The position numbers were made by a program, and so were the translations under genes. Shown here piece by piece: positions 24,141 to 35,677 of a stretch of DNA of 64,000 nt. The stretch is from contig NC_045138.2 of NCBI RefSeq assembly GCF_008831285.2, positions 2,183,143 to 2,247,142 on the forward strand. Direction: 5' to 3'. The notes below the pieces were generated by a model. The model searched no databases. It saw nothing but the letters and a program-made list of their open reading frames with translations, and was not told the DNA's origin. Source of the DNA: Nymphaea colorata. Taxonomy: Eukaryota; Streptophyta; Magnoliopsida; Nymphaeales; Nymphaeaceae. The first letter of the stretch is position 1. Every line of letters starts with the position of its first letter.

Positions 24141-24947
24141 TCAGCAATAGCGGTGACACTGGCCGCCGGGGTGGCCCAAGTTCTTGCACTCGCCGTCCCT
24201 GCAGCCCTTTCCGACGCAGAAGGAGTTGCACCGGCTTTCGTCCACTCCATTCCCCTTGTGGCAGCCATTGTAAGGGTTGGTGCAGCACGCTGAATCCGGT
24301 TGTATTTCTGCTCCCTTGCAGCCTAAGCAAAAGCCATATCACAATGATTCCTTAATTTTATGGATAATTTGATCATAAAATAAATAAATATGTACATATA
24401 TATGCACGTATATATGTAGGAAAAAATGCACTATATATGTACATATATATAGGTTGGTGTACATATACATATACATGCACGTATATATGCACGTATATGT
24501 GTAGGAAAAAGTGCACTATATATGTAGGAAAAAAAATATGTACATTAATTCATTTGTTATTGAGTATTTTCCAGAAAAACAGAGAAAAGTTGGCACTGGT
24601 CTAAGGCGAACTTTACTTATTTGATATTTTTTTCTGAAAAGAGCCTCCCTTGTTAAATGTAACTATAAAAGGTAGTCCATTTTCTGAAATTAAACAAAAT
24701 GCAGTCCAAAAATGGATATTAAGTTTTTGTTGGTTAATTATGTAAGCAGACCTTCGACCACATCTCGGTTTAAAAAAGAAAAAGGATTAATTAAGGTGAA
24801 AATAAGCATCTAAAATTACCAAAATTAACCAAGAAATGTTGGTAATTAATTATGCTGCTTATAACTTGAGAATAATTGATACAGGAACTTGCCTGAAATC
24901 AGAAGGAAGTACGCGAAAAGGGCAATAACAGTAACTTTCTTTGCCAT
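24141..24947 (-). CDS. Secreted cysteine-rich peptide, 78 aa, two exons
   Basis: Exon 1 (24893-24947) starts with ATG at 24947 and encodes MAKKVTVIALFAYFLLIS, a hydrophobic signal peptide. Exon 2 (24141-24322) encodes a Cys-rich mature part ending CHRYC and a TGA stop. The 570-bp intron has the donor consensus AG|GCAAGT, hence a GC-AG intron, and the acceptor TTGCTTAG; a GT donor four bases on would break the frame. The mature region (60 residues from GCKGAE) has ten cysteines spaced C-x10-CC-x6-C-x10-C-x3-C-x4-C-x4-C-x9-C-x3-C and is nearly neutral. Size and signal suggest an apoplastic defensin-like or signalling peptide, but the spacing lacks the CxC of classical defensins and I do not recognise the family. 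Its promoter and exon 1 recur, broken, across the right half of the window. Confidence 0.78.
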
Positions 24948-25560
24948 TGTCTTCTTCTTCCTTCTTCTCTCAGCAGATTTTCCAATCGACTGTGGTGTTT
25001 TTGACACCCTTGTGCTGCTATTTATCTTATTATGGGTAAAAATTACTTTTAATTAACTTCCAAGTATATACTATTCTTTTTTGGGAAATAAATGATATTT
25101 TCTTAGGTCCAGACTACCATATATGATTTCCAGCTGTCTCTATTTTTCTTAATTTTCATTTTAAAATAGAGGCCTTAAGATGGATATCATCTTGTTGTTC
25201 TCAATAGGTCGGAGCAGAAATCCATGATCCAATCCATATCTGTTCAGTTGGATCTGAATTTGGTGTGTTTGCGTGCTCACAGTGGGGGCATGTTCTACAT
25301 ACTATTTGGATCCTATATTTGGTGGTATCCGATTTTCTGATCGAACTTTTTCAGGTAATTGTGGCTGAACTGGATCGGGTCATAAGTCGGGTCCCACTGG
25401 CATGTCTTCAAAAGTCGTGTCCATCTCTTCCTAAGGATATGCACGAGTACCAAAATTATAAATTTATCATGGTTAATTTCCTATTATGTTATAAGGATAG
25501 GTTCTTTGAATCAGAATCAACAAAAATACCAAATCATTTATGTTTTTAATCAGTTATCAA
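24948..25560 (-). promoter_or_regulatory. CRP gene 5' UTR and promoter
   Basis: On the minus strand a TATA-like ATAAATAG lies at 25018-25025, about 70 bases before the ATG, in the context aagataaatagcagcac. The purine-rich leader (gagagaagaaggaag) precedes the start codon. The same TATA block, the leader and at least 400 bp upstream (landmarks aatatcatttattt and ggatccaaat) are conserved at 27.3-27.67, 37.2-37.6, 47.3-47.7, 52.2-52.6 and 52.8-53.2 kb, which supports a real promoter. Confidence 0.6.
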
Positions 25561-26528
25561 CTAAACTTTGCCAATTCAGCTGACAGGTTCAAATAAACAC
25601 AAATGATTTTGAAAGATTTAATCCATGAATGATACTCTGTAAGATATTATGAACTACTATATTTTTTGTTTTTGGATTCTTAAGAGGAGGTATACTTACC
25701 AAAGAAACCTTCATGTGACTATTTTGGTAGTCTAAGGATAGCATGGTTCTGATAGAATATCCAATATTCGATTTTAAATCTGAATTCATGTAGTTGGGTT
25801 TGATAAAAATGCATCAGATTAGCATCTTTTCTTACCTCTCATGTCCAATTTTCATGGGCATCAAGATAGATACTTGTAAAATTTTGAATGAAAACAGTAA
25901 CAAGTCATTTCATGAATCCACCCTAAAACATGTGACGTAGTATTTCATGAATTTGCCTCAATATTTATTACTATTTTCACTGTCAAACAGTAGGCTACTC
26001 TAAACTCTTGCCCAAAGATGCATTACTTTGGAGAAATTCTTTCAATGAATAGGAAATCAAGGAATAACTGGTTGGAAGCAGGGGGCACAGAAGGCAGGGG
26101 CCATGCCCCTCCCACCAAAAAAAACACCAGTAAATTTGTTTTTTTTTTTAATCTAAGAGTAATTTAAAATAACTCATTTTGCACATATAAAAATGCTGAA
26201 AAATTATATTTTGACTCCTGTCAAATTTTTGAGACTATAATTCGGCACCTCTAATGAAAATGTCCTATCTTCATGGTTCATGGAAGGCTTCAGGTTTCCA
26301 TGACTTTTTTAGGACGTTAATGCATTCCTTCACTTTTGGGGACCAAATGAAAACCGATTCGGTCTTTTTCAAAATTTCATAAAAGCTCCACAATACCAAG
26401 GCTATTTCATATTACAGCTATCTTGCATTGGAAATCAACGTTATTTGAACCTCCCTGAATCGGGCGAATTTGAGCCGAGTCAGTGGCAAATTTATTTCTT
26501 CTATTCAATGATCGATTCTCTCTTATTA
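25561..26528. other. Intergenic sequence of the duplicated locus
   Basis: No gene is recognised. A degraded miniature element of the ggggcggagcc family lies at about 26095-26270. About 26270-26528 (landmark tgagccgagtcagtggcaaa) recurs near 35690, 47110 and 51930, so it belongs to the upstream part of the locus repeat. Confidence 0.5.
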
Positions 26529-26536
26529 TGTTCTGA

Positions 26537-27287
26537 TAAGGATGGGCATCGTGTCAGGCCGGCCCGGCTCGTTAAAAATAAAAAAATCAAAGCCCGGCAT
26601 TCAAAACGGGCTGGCCCGAGGCCTGGCCCGTTTTTAAACGGGCCGGACCGGGCCCATGTAATATCGGGCCTCGAGCTTTGGTTTATGCCCGAGGCCCGGC
26701 CCGGCCCGGCCCGATTATTAACGGGCTGGGCCGGGCTTTGAGGCGGGTTGCTACTTGCTAGCCTCTAGCTCACTCAAAAAATGAGCACGAACTTAAACAA
26801 TGTGCACTTAATAGAATAATAAAAACAAGAACAACACCAACCAGTAAAAAGTAGTCCTTTGGAGGAGTACTCGATGCAACCGACGATGAAGCAAGTAGAG
26901 CAGTTGATGCCGGCGACCGACGGGAGGACTAGAGGAGGCAGCCAAGGGGCAACGGCCAATGAGGAAGACTAGAGGAGGCAGTCTCGAGCTCGCGGCGATG
27001 AAATTTCTTAATGAAACGAAAAGAGGAAAAGAAAACCTAACCTATAACCCTAAGTTCCTAATTCTCCAAGTTCATTTTTTTTAAAGAAAGAAAAAAAAAA
27101 ACTCATGTCGGGCTTATCGGGCCGCCACCGATCACAGTGGCAGGCCCGGGCCCGGCCCGGTAATTACCGGGCCGGGCCGAGCCCGATAAACTTGGCCCGG
27201 AAACTTTTTTGTCAAGGCCCGGGCCCGGGCCCGTAGCGGGCTGGGTACCGGGTACCCGGCGGTGGCCCGGCCCGGTGCCCAGGCTTA
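26537..27287. mobile_element. Non-autonomous hAT-like element with GC-rich ggcccg ends
   Basis: The inverted ends read TAAGGATGGGCATCG at the left and TAAGCCTGGGCACCG inward from the right. The 8-bp duplication tgttctga flanks it (26529-26536 and 27288-27295), and the related sequence near 47175 shows the uninserted site. Subterminal 150-200 bp are packed with ggcccgg motifs. The core has no transposase. It belongs with the 4075-4832 element by end sequence and separates the CRP promoter from its inverted dead copy. Confidence 0.78.
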
Positions 27288-27299
27288 TGTTCTGATTGT

Positions 27300-27722
27300 T
27301 TAAATATCTTTTTGGACTAAATTTTAATCTTTTGTAAAAAAAGATTTGAATAACTTAATTGGCAGATTCTATTCAAGGCAGTGGCACCCGATTCATGATT
27401 TGATCCAGTTCAAAGGCCCATTTGTTAGAAAATATTCAAGGTACAATGCTGATCGGATCAAAGGAACTGGACTGGAGCCTGGACTGAAAATTAAGAAAAA
27501 TATATGATCAGAAATCAGTACGTGCGGGAACTTAATTAAATATCATTTATTGCCTAAAAAAAGTAGCTTATACATGGAAGTAAGTAGAAGAAATAATTTA
27601 TCCAAATAAGATAAATAGCTGAGGTATCGAAAACAAAGTTCCGCTGAGAAAGAAATGAAGAAGAAGACAATGGCGAGGAAGGTAGTTGCCCTCTGAGTGT
27701 ACTTCTTTCTGATTTTAAGCAA
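27300..27722 (+). pseudogene. CRP promoter and exon-1 remnant, copy 1
   Basis: The sequence aagataaatag (about 27606-27616) and the purine-rich leader match the CRP promoter. ATG at 27670 begins MARKVVAL and then meets TGA at 27694; past the stop the frame still reads VYFFLI, like the intact signal peptide. A degraded donor follows (aagcaattaag in place of ggcaagt). No exon 2 is found downstream. It lies head-to-head with the intact gene at 24.1-24.9 kb. Confidence 0.7.
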
Positions 27723-28299
27723 TTAAGTTCCTCTAGTAAGTCTTCCATCCAGCGAATACAACAAAAGTTAGGCATCATTTTGCTTTTCCGACCTTTGTTT
27801 GTCCCACATTTTGATGTTTCTCTGCCTACATACCAAGCAAATAGCTTCCTACATATATATATATATACCTCTCAAAGGACAAAAACATTCTGAGGATGCA
27901 AATGGTCGTCAATTTCTCCATTCTATTCATTTCAATGTACTTAAACAAAAAAGCTTACTCTTGTTCGGACATTCTCTCCATCGGACATTCTCTCTAGTAA
28001 TAAGTGGGCAATCGGTTGTCTTCATTTTCCTACTTTCATAATGAAAGAAAAACGCCTTTACTGTTTGTGTTACATGATCTACTATTAAAACCACTTGGTA
28101 TGTAATTTTTTTGTGAATTTTTTTCTCTTTAACAGCTTGAGCAAACTCTTCACTTATCCATCTACTGGGTAGGAAACTACCATACTTTCTTCTCTCATAG
28201 AGGGAGAGGGAGGAGGAGAGACAGATCCACAGCTCTTTGTCTTGTCAAATATATAGCAAATTCTTCACTTATCATCCCTCTCCATCTCCTCCTTGCCCT
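27723..28299 (+). repeat. Start of the locus repeat, including a partial foldback arm
   Basis: About 28040-28290 matches 30778-30900 and 31300-31400 directly (landmarks aaaaccacttggtatg and cttatccatctactgggtag), and the 48-kb copy. It is interrupted by the 2.4-kb palindrome that follows. No gene is recognised. Confidence 0.5.
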
Positions 28300-30745
28300 T
28301 CCATGATTTAAAGTAAACCGAACGAGTATTTTCTCGAACAGATTATGTAATCGTCAAATTCCTCGCCGCATCAACTGTTGTTAACAAATCCATGTTTTTC
28401 TCTTCGTGAACATTTCAAATTATTTCCAGAAATAAAATCCGTCCATGCAAATGTTTTCAACTTTAAATTTAACATTTTGAATAGTAATGAAAAAAAAAAA
28501 GAAACGAAAGGAAAGGGTAGTAAACATTGCATAGAAGTATTGCATGCCGTCGGTGAGCTGGGAACAGAGACAAATTTAGAAGAGATTGGAAGGAGGTGAT
28601 AGAATAAGCATAAACAGCTTCTCTCCTGTTTGCCTCATTAAAATATTTCTCTTGGGGTTTTCTTGTTTTCTAGAATTCTAATTGACAAATTCATCCTCCC
28701 CTTGTTGACAAATTGCTTTCTATTGAGGGATGCTCCATCAGATCACGGCACCATTCAATATCAGAAAAGGAATAAGAAGATTTCCCAATGGATGAGTGTA
28801 TGTATTTATGGACAATCAGGAATCAGATGCATTGCTTTGTAAAAACTTGTGACAACCACCATTACCAACATCACAACACTGAACAACAAGGGAGAGACAG
28901 ATCGAGGATAAAGACTACAAATGGCAGAACTCTCATCGGACAATGGTACACAGAATGATCTCAGACGCCGCTGGGAATTCCATTAATCAACGGATAAACT
29001 CAAGATAGAGCTCCTTCTTTGCCCAATTTGGTTTTGTTGCTGGGCACAAAGGTGAAATCAAATATAAGCTCCTTCTTTGTCCAATTTAGAAAAATTTATA
29101 GGTAGCAAGTTATCTGAGACGGAAGCTGATACGTTGATTGTTGACAAGGGGGTGGACGACCAGTCCAAGTTACCCAGACGAATAGGTCAGTGTTCGGGAG
29201 TGGCGTTTATGGTAATTGAGGGGATGAGGAGGGGCTGCTTAGGGAGCGAAGCTCTCCTTTCAAAAAATGGGAGGGTGAAGCGGTCATTGAACATACCTAA
29301 ACCCCAGGTTAAGCTAATTTGTCGACAGAGGGAACCATGGTTAGACCATCGTTAAGTACTAGAAAATGAGGCGACGTGTCTCAAATCACTCGGTGATCCA
29401 TTGCTCCCATGTTTTCTGCCTCGAGGATTTACATGTAAATTTTAAAAAATGTAATTTGGCAGAAAACATGGGAGCAATGACGACGTGAAAGCGTGGACTG
29501 GATTTTATCAACAGATCACCGATTGATTTCAGACACGTCGTCTCTCATTCTCTCAGTACTTAACCATGGTCTAACCATGTTTCTCCACAAATTACCTTAA
29601 CCTGGGGTTTAAGTGTGTTCACCCTCCCTTTTTTTTTTTTTTGAGAGGAAACGCTTCCCTCCCTACAGCCCTTCCTCATCCCCTCAATTACCACAAAAGC
29701 CACAACCGAACCCTGACCTATTCGTCTCGGTAACTCAGTCCACCCCCATGTCAACAATCAACGTATCAGCCTCCGACTCAGATTACTTTCTATCTATAAA
29801 CTTTTCTAAATTGGATAAAAATGGAGCTTATTTGATTTCACTTTTGTGCCCAGCAACAAAACCAAATTAACTCAAGTATCAAACTTTTAGATTCACAACC
29901 GAATTATGATCCCACGATAACTAAATTGAAAACAAGTCAACAAAGACCAACTAAACTACGTCTCTCAGGGCAACCTAAACTTTGATTCAAATAAGAAGAA
30001 AAAAGAAACCTACTGCCTTCTCCAATTCTATTGCCCTAGGAAGGCCTTGCTTTAAAATTTATGGTTCTAAGTAAATTGAAGATATGAGATGTTGGACATG
30101 GGAGTGAGGATCGCCGCCGGCCACTAAGCAGAGCGATGCCGTCCTGAGCAACCAATCTGAATCCCACGCCACCACCGTCGCTAGCTGCCAGATCGCCGCT
30201 TTTCCTTTCAAGGAATTCCCGGTGGCGTCTGAGATCATTCAGTGTACCATTGTCCGATGAGAGTTCTGCCATTTGTAGTCTTTATCCTCGATCTCTCTCT
30301 TCCTTCTTGTTCAGTGTTGTGGTGTTGGTAATGGTGGTTGTCACAAGGTTTTACAAAGTCATGCATCTGAATCCTGATTGTCCATAGATATATACACTCA
30401 TCAGTAAGGAAATCTTCTTTTTCCTTTTCTGAATCAAATGGCGGCGTGATCTGATGGAGCATCCTCGAATGGTCGTACAGGCTCACCAAGGCATGCAATA
30501 CTTCTATGCAATGTTTACTAACATTACTAGTTTTTTTTAAAAAAAAATGATTACTATTCGAAATGTTAAATTTAAAGTTGAAAACATTTGCATTGATGGA
30601 TTTTATTTCAGGAAATAATTTGAAATGTTCACGAAGGGAAAAAAGTGGATTTGTAAACAACAGTTGATGCGGCAACTAATTTGACGATTACATAATGAGC
30701 TTGAGAAGATACTCGTTCGGTTTACTTTAAATCCGGAGAGGGCAA
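28300..30745. repeat. Large palindrome, arms over 1.1 kb, with exon-like content
   Basis: The left arm (about 28300-29430) pairs with the reverse complement of about 29460-30745. Landmarks are gtttactttaaatcc at the outer right, the MAELSSDNGT coding-like start (left plus near 28921; right minus near 30270), and the inner stem around 29398-29478 (ccattgctcccatg and its mirror). The right arm carries about 330 bp (29880-30205) missing from the left. The arms differ by point changes and small indels. The MAELSSDNGT frame runs 78 codons on the right-arm minus strand but stops after 20 on the left, and matches no family I know. It is either a Pack-type foldback element or an inverted gene duplication. 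Confidence 0.75.
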
Positions 30746-31239
30746 GGAAAGGAGAGGCACATATCGATTTTAAATCCTACTTTCATAATGAAAGAAAAAT
30801 GCCTTTAGTGTTTGTGTTGGATGATATACTATCAAAACCACTTGGTATGTCTTTTTATGATTTGTTTTTCTTTAATAGTGTCCTTTTTTTGTGCTGTAAA
30901 AAATGACACTAATATGCAAATTGAAGCATAGTAAGAGTTTCACCTTCAGGTATCAAAAGCAGCTGGACCCTAGGAGTGTGGGGGCATACTCCAGCCTTCA
31001 CTAGGGCGATGGGAATAGCCTCTTGCTCTCCCCATGGGTGCCTTTTGTGAATAGATCAAGAAACTACATATTGCATGTAAAATATTGTTAATCGGCATTC
31101 CTAAAAACCCCAAGAACCTCTACCAATACTAATAAGAAAGTGGAACTTCATCGCTTGTTTCATGAGGTGGCACCACCCTTGTAGTGCTTGATGGTGTTCT
31201 GACACTCTAATATGGAGCAGCACAGCCCAAGCTGACTAG
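30746..31239 (+). repeat. Locus repeat segment
   Basis: Matches 48050-48480 and, more distantly, 37640-38260 (landmark caaaagcagctggacccta and the gaggtggcaccacccttg block). Short frames differ between copies, so it is non-coding. Confidence 0.5.
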
Positions 31240-31815
31240 TGTGTGTATGTGTGTGAAAAGGTGGAGGTCTTCTGAGTATTTACTGTCCAGCGGGAGCAAA
31301 CGCTTCACTTATCCATCTACTGGGTAGGAAACTACCATAATTTCTTCTATTATAGAGGGAGAGGGGGGAGGAGAGACAAACAAACACATCTTTGTCTTGT
31401 CAATCTACCATCTAAAGTGAGCAAATTTTTCACTTATCAGAGCAACCAAAAACCAGTTTGATAATGTGGTCAACTGAAGCAAATGCTATCAAATTACAAC
31501 AACCACCTACATGGTGGTTGTTTGTAATTTAGTAACACTTGCTTCTCTTGAGCACACGTTTGGGGTGGTCTTTTGGTTCTTTTAAGTTGTTCTGCCATGC
31601 AATTAACCAAACGTCAGCTCGTGCCCCCTGAAAGGCGAAGGAAAAAATTTCTCTTTAGATGATAGTAGATTGGCAAGACAGGGCATCTCCCCCTCCCTCT
31701 TCCTATATGGCAGAAGAAATTATGGCTCTTAATTTCCTACACGGTAGATAGATAAATGAAGATTTTTCTCCCGTTGGACAGTAAAATAGGCACAAGATCT
31801 CTTCCTCTCTTTCTC
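31240..31815. repeat. Foldback sequence, arms about 270 bp
   Basis: The centre near 31508-31512 reads acaaccacc-tacat-ggtggttgt. The arms extend outward through cttacttatccatctac-type sequence on both sides to the mirrored blocks tatttactgtcca (left) and tggacagtaaaa (right). Close relatives are at 48500-49080, and diverged ones at 38455-39010 and 42190-42740. No protein is encoded. Confidence 0.7.
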
Positions 31816-31828
31816 ACACTATATACTC

Positions 31829-32129
31829 TGGGGCGGAGCCATAAATTTTTCATGAGGGGGGCCAAATTAAAGTTTTTAAATTTTGACAAGCACTGAAATA
31901 TCATTTTTCAAATTTTTTATATAAGACAAGTGAAATATTCTATAGTTATTAGATACCAATAAGGGCTGGACCCAAGGGGGATGGATGAATACTTCAGCAA
32001 GGCGGACCACATAGGTTCTTGCTGACCCAATGGGTTCCCTTTGAGAATAAACCAAAGTTAGTCGGCATTGCTAGAACCCCAAAGAAACCCTACCAATAAT
32101 AAGAAACAAATAGGCCAAGCAAAATGGTG
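31829..32129. mobile_element. Truncated ggggcggagcc miniature element and locus repeat
   Basis: The left end ggggcggagcc is at 31833 and the family core follows; the right end is missing and locus-repeat sequence resumes near 31960. It contains no gene. Confidence 0.5.
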
Positions 32130-32610
32130 GAAGGTGATGGAGGTAGTCAGACTGAGCTGCTGCAAAAAAGTGGCAGGACTTCCTCGCTTGTTTCATGAGG
32201 TGGCACCACCCTTGTAGTGACTGACGGTGTTCTCAGGCTCTAGTCTGGAGCGTTGCAGCCCCTGCTGACTAGTGTGCGTATATGTGGAGAGAGGTAAAGG
32301 TCTTCTGGTTATTTACTATCTAGGGGGAAAAAACTCTTCACTTATCCATCTATTGGGTAGGAGAAACTATGGCCCTTAATTGCCGAGCTGGTAGATAGAT
32401 AAGTGAAGACTTTTCTTCTGTTGGATAATAAATAGCTACAAGACTTCTGCATCTTTCTCTCTCACTAGATACACGTACCCACCAGCATGGGCTGCACTAC
32501 CTCCAGACTAGAGGGCGATGACACCACCAGAGCGGCATTGCCTCATGAAACACGCAGTGAAGTCCCACCACCTTTTCACGGCTGCTCACTAAGACTACCT
32601 CCATCAACTC
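32130..32610. repeat. Foldback sequence with almost no loop, arms about 235 bp
   Basis: The left arm (32130-32365) and right arm (32372-32610) are inverted copies centred near 32368. Paired blocks include ggaggtagtc, gtttcatgagg, ctctagtctggag and cttatctatc types. The right arm contains an ATG frame starting MGCTTSRLEGDD, which resembles N-myristoylation-type starts but is simply the mirror of the left arm. A second copy of the same hairpin is at 49512-49962. Confidence 0.72.
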
Positions 32611-35105
32611 TATCTTTAGATTTAAAAAAGAAAAAGTTCAAGCTTAGACCCTTGAGAAGGGGAATGATAGGGCACACCATCCACAAGACTGGCCTGCCTC
32701 TCCTTTCTTAGAGGCTGTTAAACTATTTCTTGATTTTCTTCACCCCAGGCAACAAGTTATGATAACACATAACTTTTGGTTTCTTTATTAATTCCCTAAG
32801 AGAGTGTCCGACATCGTACTGTTATATTGGCCAAAGAAACTGCCTGAAAAGTTGAGGCAAATTCATGGAACCCTGTAACATAGTGTTTTATAGATTTACC
32901 TCAAAAATTTGAGCAGAATTACTGAAAAATAACAGTCTATTATGAATGCCAAACAGTCCCGAAAGACAAAACATTGGATATTGACGAGGTTCATGAACAA
33001 TGGAAACAACAATTGTATGCACTGTAAAATTTTGTAGTATCTGAAAATTTGGTGAAGGTTTTCATAAAAAAAAAAAGAAAAAAAAGTGGCTTTTATAGTC
33101 ATGCAATACATACCCTAGTGACATTCTTGTCTAATCGAGGAAGTGGGAATTGAAGGTAAGTTGATTCCAAGATAAGAAAAGTGAAACTTATCCTATGTAG
33201 AACTACATTGTTCTTGTTTGACTACAAATTGTTTTCTCATTCAATTGCATGAATTTTACTGTAACGAACCCTACAACATATTTTCTTCAACAATCATATC
33301 TATCAAACTTAATTTTAACAAATGCAACTAGAAAATGAGATGAGAATTACAGTTCACGCATGTGAATTGCCAACAAATCATCCTGAAAAGAGAACCATTT
33401 CCATATGGTGAAAACGATTTCATACTAATTGGGAGCATTCTCTGGAACTTATTTAACATAGCAAAATTATTTACCATTACACCGTTCCCAAATTATATTG
33501 CCTTAGAAGAGTACAGGCTTCCAGTAATTGTCAGTTCCGCAACCCCAGTCCTGCTTTTGTCTGAAATGAAAAAAGGATAGAGAAAATCAATTGAAAAGGA
33601 AACAAAATAACATGGTAACCTTCATGAGACAATGACAATAATGTTTAATAAGACAATAACGTATCCAATATAGATATATACAATTTGCTCATTTCTCTTG
33701 ATCTTCAACACTATATCTGCAAAGTATACCTGCAAAAGTATAAGCAGGAAAACAATTCAATCCTCAAAATACAAAAAACAGGATACTAGAGAGAGAGAGA
33801 GATTGAGAGAGATCCATCATTTTAGCTGTGAAAGATTAGAAAATTCAGAGAAACATATGCATACCTAGAAAAAAATAGATATGAGTAATACTACTGTCTG
33901 TTAAACTTATACCAAGGCTCTTCTAGTTAAAAAAGAAAAACTCAGTGGAGCATCAATTAACACAAAAATAGAGAGAAGGGCATACCGATATGCAAGTTGA
34001 AGTATAGCGAAAGTGTTACCCCAATGCACCGAAAGCAGGCTTGTTGCACTTAAGAGATGGGGAGAAGGGTGGGATGCTTCGGCATTTTTGTTGGATGGTA
34101 AGATGAAATACTCCTCCTTGATCTTGCTCACCCAACTTTTACCCAGTGCTCTTGCAGAACTCAGATCATCTCTTTAGATGAACAATATGGTAAGAGGATT
34201 TTTTGCTGTTCTCAGCACTAGACAAGAACGAAAGTACCACTTAAAATAAACCTAAATAGTAGGCGATCCTAATGCACATGGAAACCCAATCTTTGGTATA
34301 TTATAGTTTGAATCAATGCCCCTACTAAAGTTCAAACAACAATAAAAAGATTTGAAGTCGATTTTTTTTCTAGAAGAATTCATTTGGATCATGACAATTT
34401 AGCTGAAAACAAACATATTTGTAGGTTATATCATGTAGAAAACGAGAAAATACATGAAGCACCATTCTTTGGGAGGGCCTACTAACAAGCATTGTGCACA
34501 GGAACTCCATCCCCTTTGGCAGAGGTTTGGACCCAAACATTGTTAAGTTGAATCAAACGAAAGTTTGGTTTCAAGGATTCATGTTTTCACATGATAACAT
34601 GGGCACCTGCTTACCTAGCTGGCTTGCTATTTCTTCTTTTTTTTTTCCCTTTTCTTTCTATTGTGAGACAGTACAACAATGCACTTGATTACTCTGGAGA
34701 TTCTTTTTTAAGTTTGAAAACACTGAACCAGGTCCTCATAAAAACACATTCTAATCACATAAGTATATTTGTAGGACTCTCCTCAACTTACGTTTGAAAA
34801 ACGAAAAGGTGCTCATATTTGAAACTATTTCACTGTAATTGTTGCTTCAACTATGGAATATGTCAAGCTAAGGTAGGAAGTCAAGTAAAAGTTTGAATCC
34901 AGCCACAGAACAATTTAGTTTACGTACCCAAATCTTTACATGTGAGTAATGGATTCCGATGTCTGTGAAAATTGCACCTCTAAAATCGGACTTGGTAGGA
35001 AAAAAAGATGATCTGATTTACCTTTCTCCACCAAATCCTGACTAATTGAATAAGAATTTAAAATCCAATATATATAACTGGATTGCATCTGAGTCACTGA
35101 CATCC
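32611..35105. repeat. Locus repeat: downstream segments, copy 1
   Basis: About 32960-33120 holds one 115-bp subrepeat. About 33170-33960 matches 44740-45990 and 62720-64000 but lacks the miniature element those carry: the uninserted site is at about 33670. About 33900-34620 is the inverse of 4900-5620 and 7885-8600. A GA run lies at 33787-33804. No gene is recognised. Confidence 0.55.
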
Positions 35106-35305
35106 TGCATGCCCAGGGGTGGAGCCAAGATAGGGCCCTCTTGGGCCTTGACCCCACCTCAATGTTTTTTTTTTAATTTATATGTAAATTGCAGAAAATT
35201 TCACTTGTTTTATATTAAAAATTTTGGAAAATGATATTTCGGTCCTAATCAAAATTTAGAAACCTTAATTTGGCCCCCTCATGAAAAATTTGTGGCTTTG
35301 CGCAA
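35106..35305. mobile_element. Miniature element, ggggcggagcc family
   Basis: It begins aggggtggagcca and ends near tggctttgcgc. The same insertion is found in the homologous locus copy at 51435-51625, so it predates that duplication. It is non-coding. Confidence 0.6.
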
Positions 35306-35473
35306 GTGCAAGCATGATCAGACAACCGAAACTAGCGCATGAAGGTTTCCATGGTGAGTCTCCCGCCATATTTGCACTTGTGAATCTATAACGTGGAAAA
35401 CATAGTAGTTGATGATGTCAAATCATAGAGTATTCATTAGGGTTGGCATGCATGTTGTTTGAGCATGCCTGAA

Positions 35474-35669
35474 CAAGGACGAAGCCAGAAATTTTTCATA
35501 AAAGGGGCCAAATTAAAGTTTCTAAATTTTGACTAGGACTGAAATATCATTTTTCAAAATTTTTATGTATAACAAGTGAAATTTTTTAAAATATACATGT
35601 AATTTTTTTAAAAAAAATTGTTGAGGTGGGCCCAGGGCCCATGTGGCCCTTACCTTGGCTCCACCCCTC
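35474..35669. mobile_element. Miniature hAT-like element with clean target duplication
   Basis: The ends are inverted (caaggacgaagcca at the left; inward from the right gaggggtggagccaa), and the 8-bp duplication tgcctgaa flanks it (35466-35473 and 35670-35677). Homologous sequence near 26450 and 47110 shows the site without the element. It is 196 bp, AT-rich and has no coding capacity. It defines the ends of the whole ggggcggagcc family. Confidence 0.75.
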
Positions 35670-35677
35670 TGCCTGAA

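Noticed and set aside
30235-30675. 146-codon minus-strand frame in the right arm of the 2.4-kb palindrome
   Set aside because: The mirrored sequence in the left arm breaks the frame, and there is no domain or codon pattern to support it.
32487-32711. Frame starting MGCTTSRLEGDD, resembling N-myristoylated plant proteins
   Set aside because: It is the mirror image of the foldback's left arm and is not conserved in the 49.8-kb copy.
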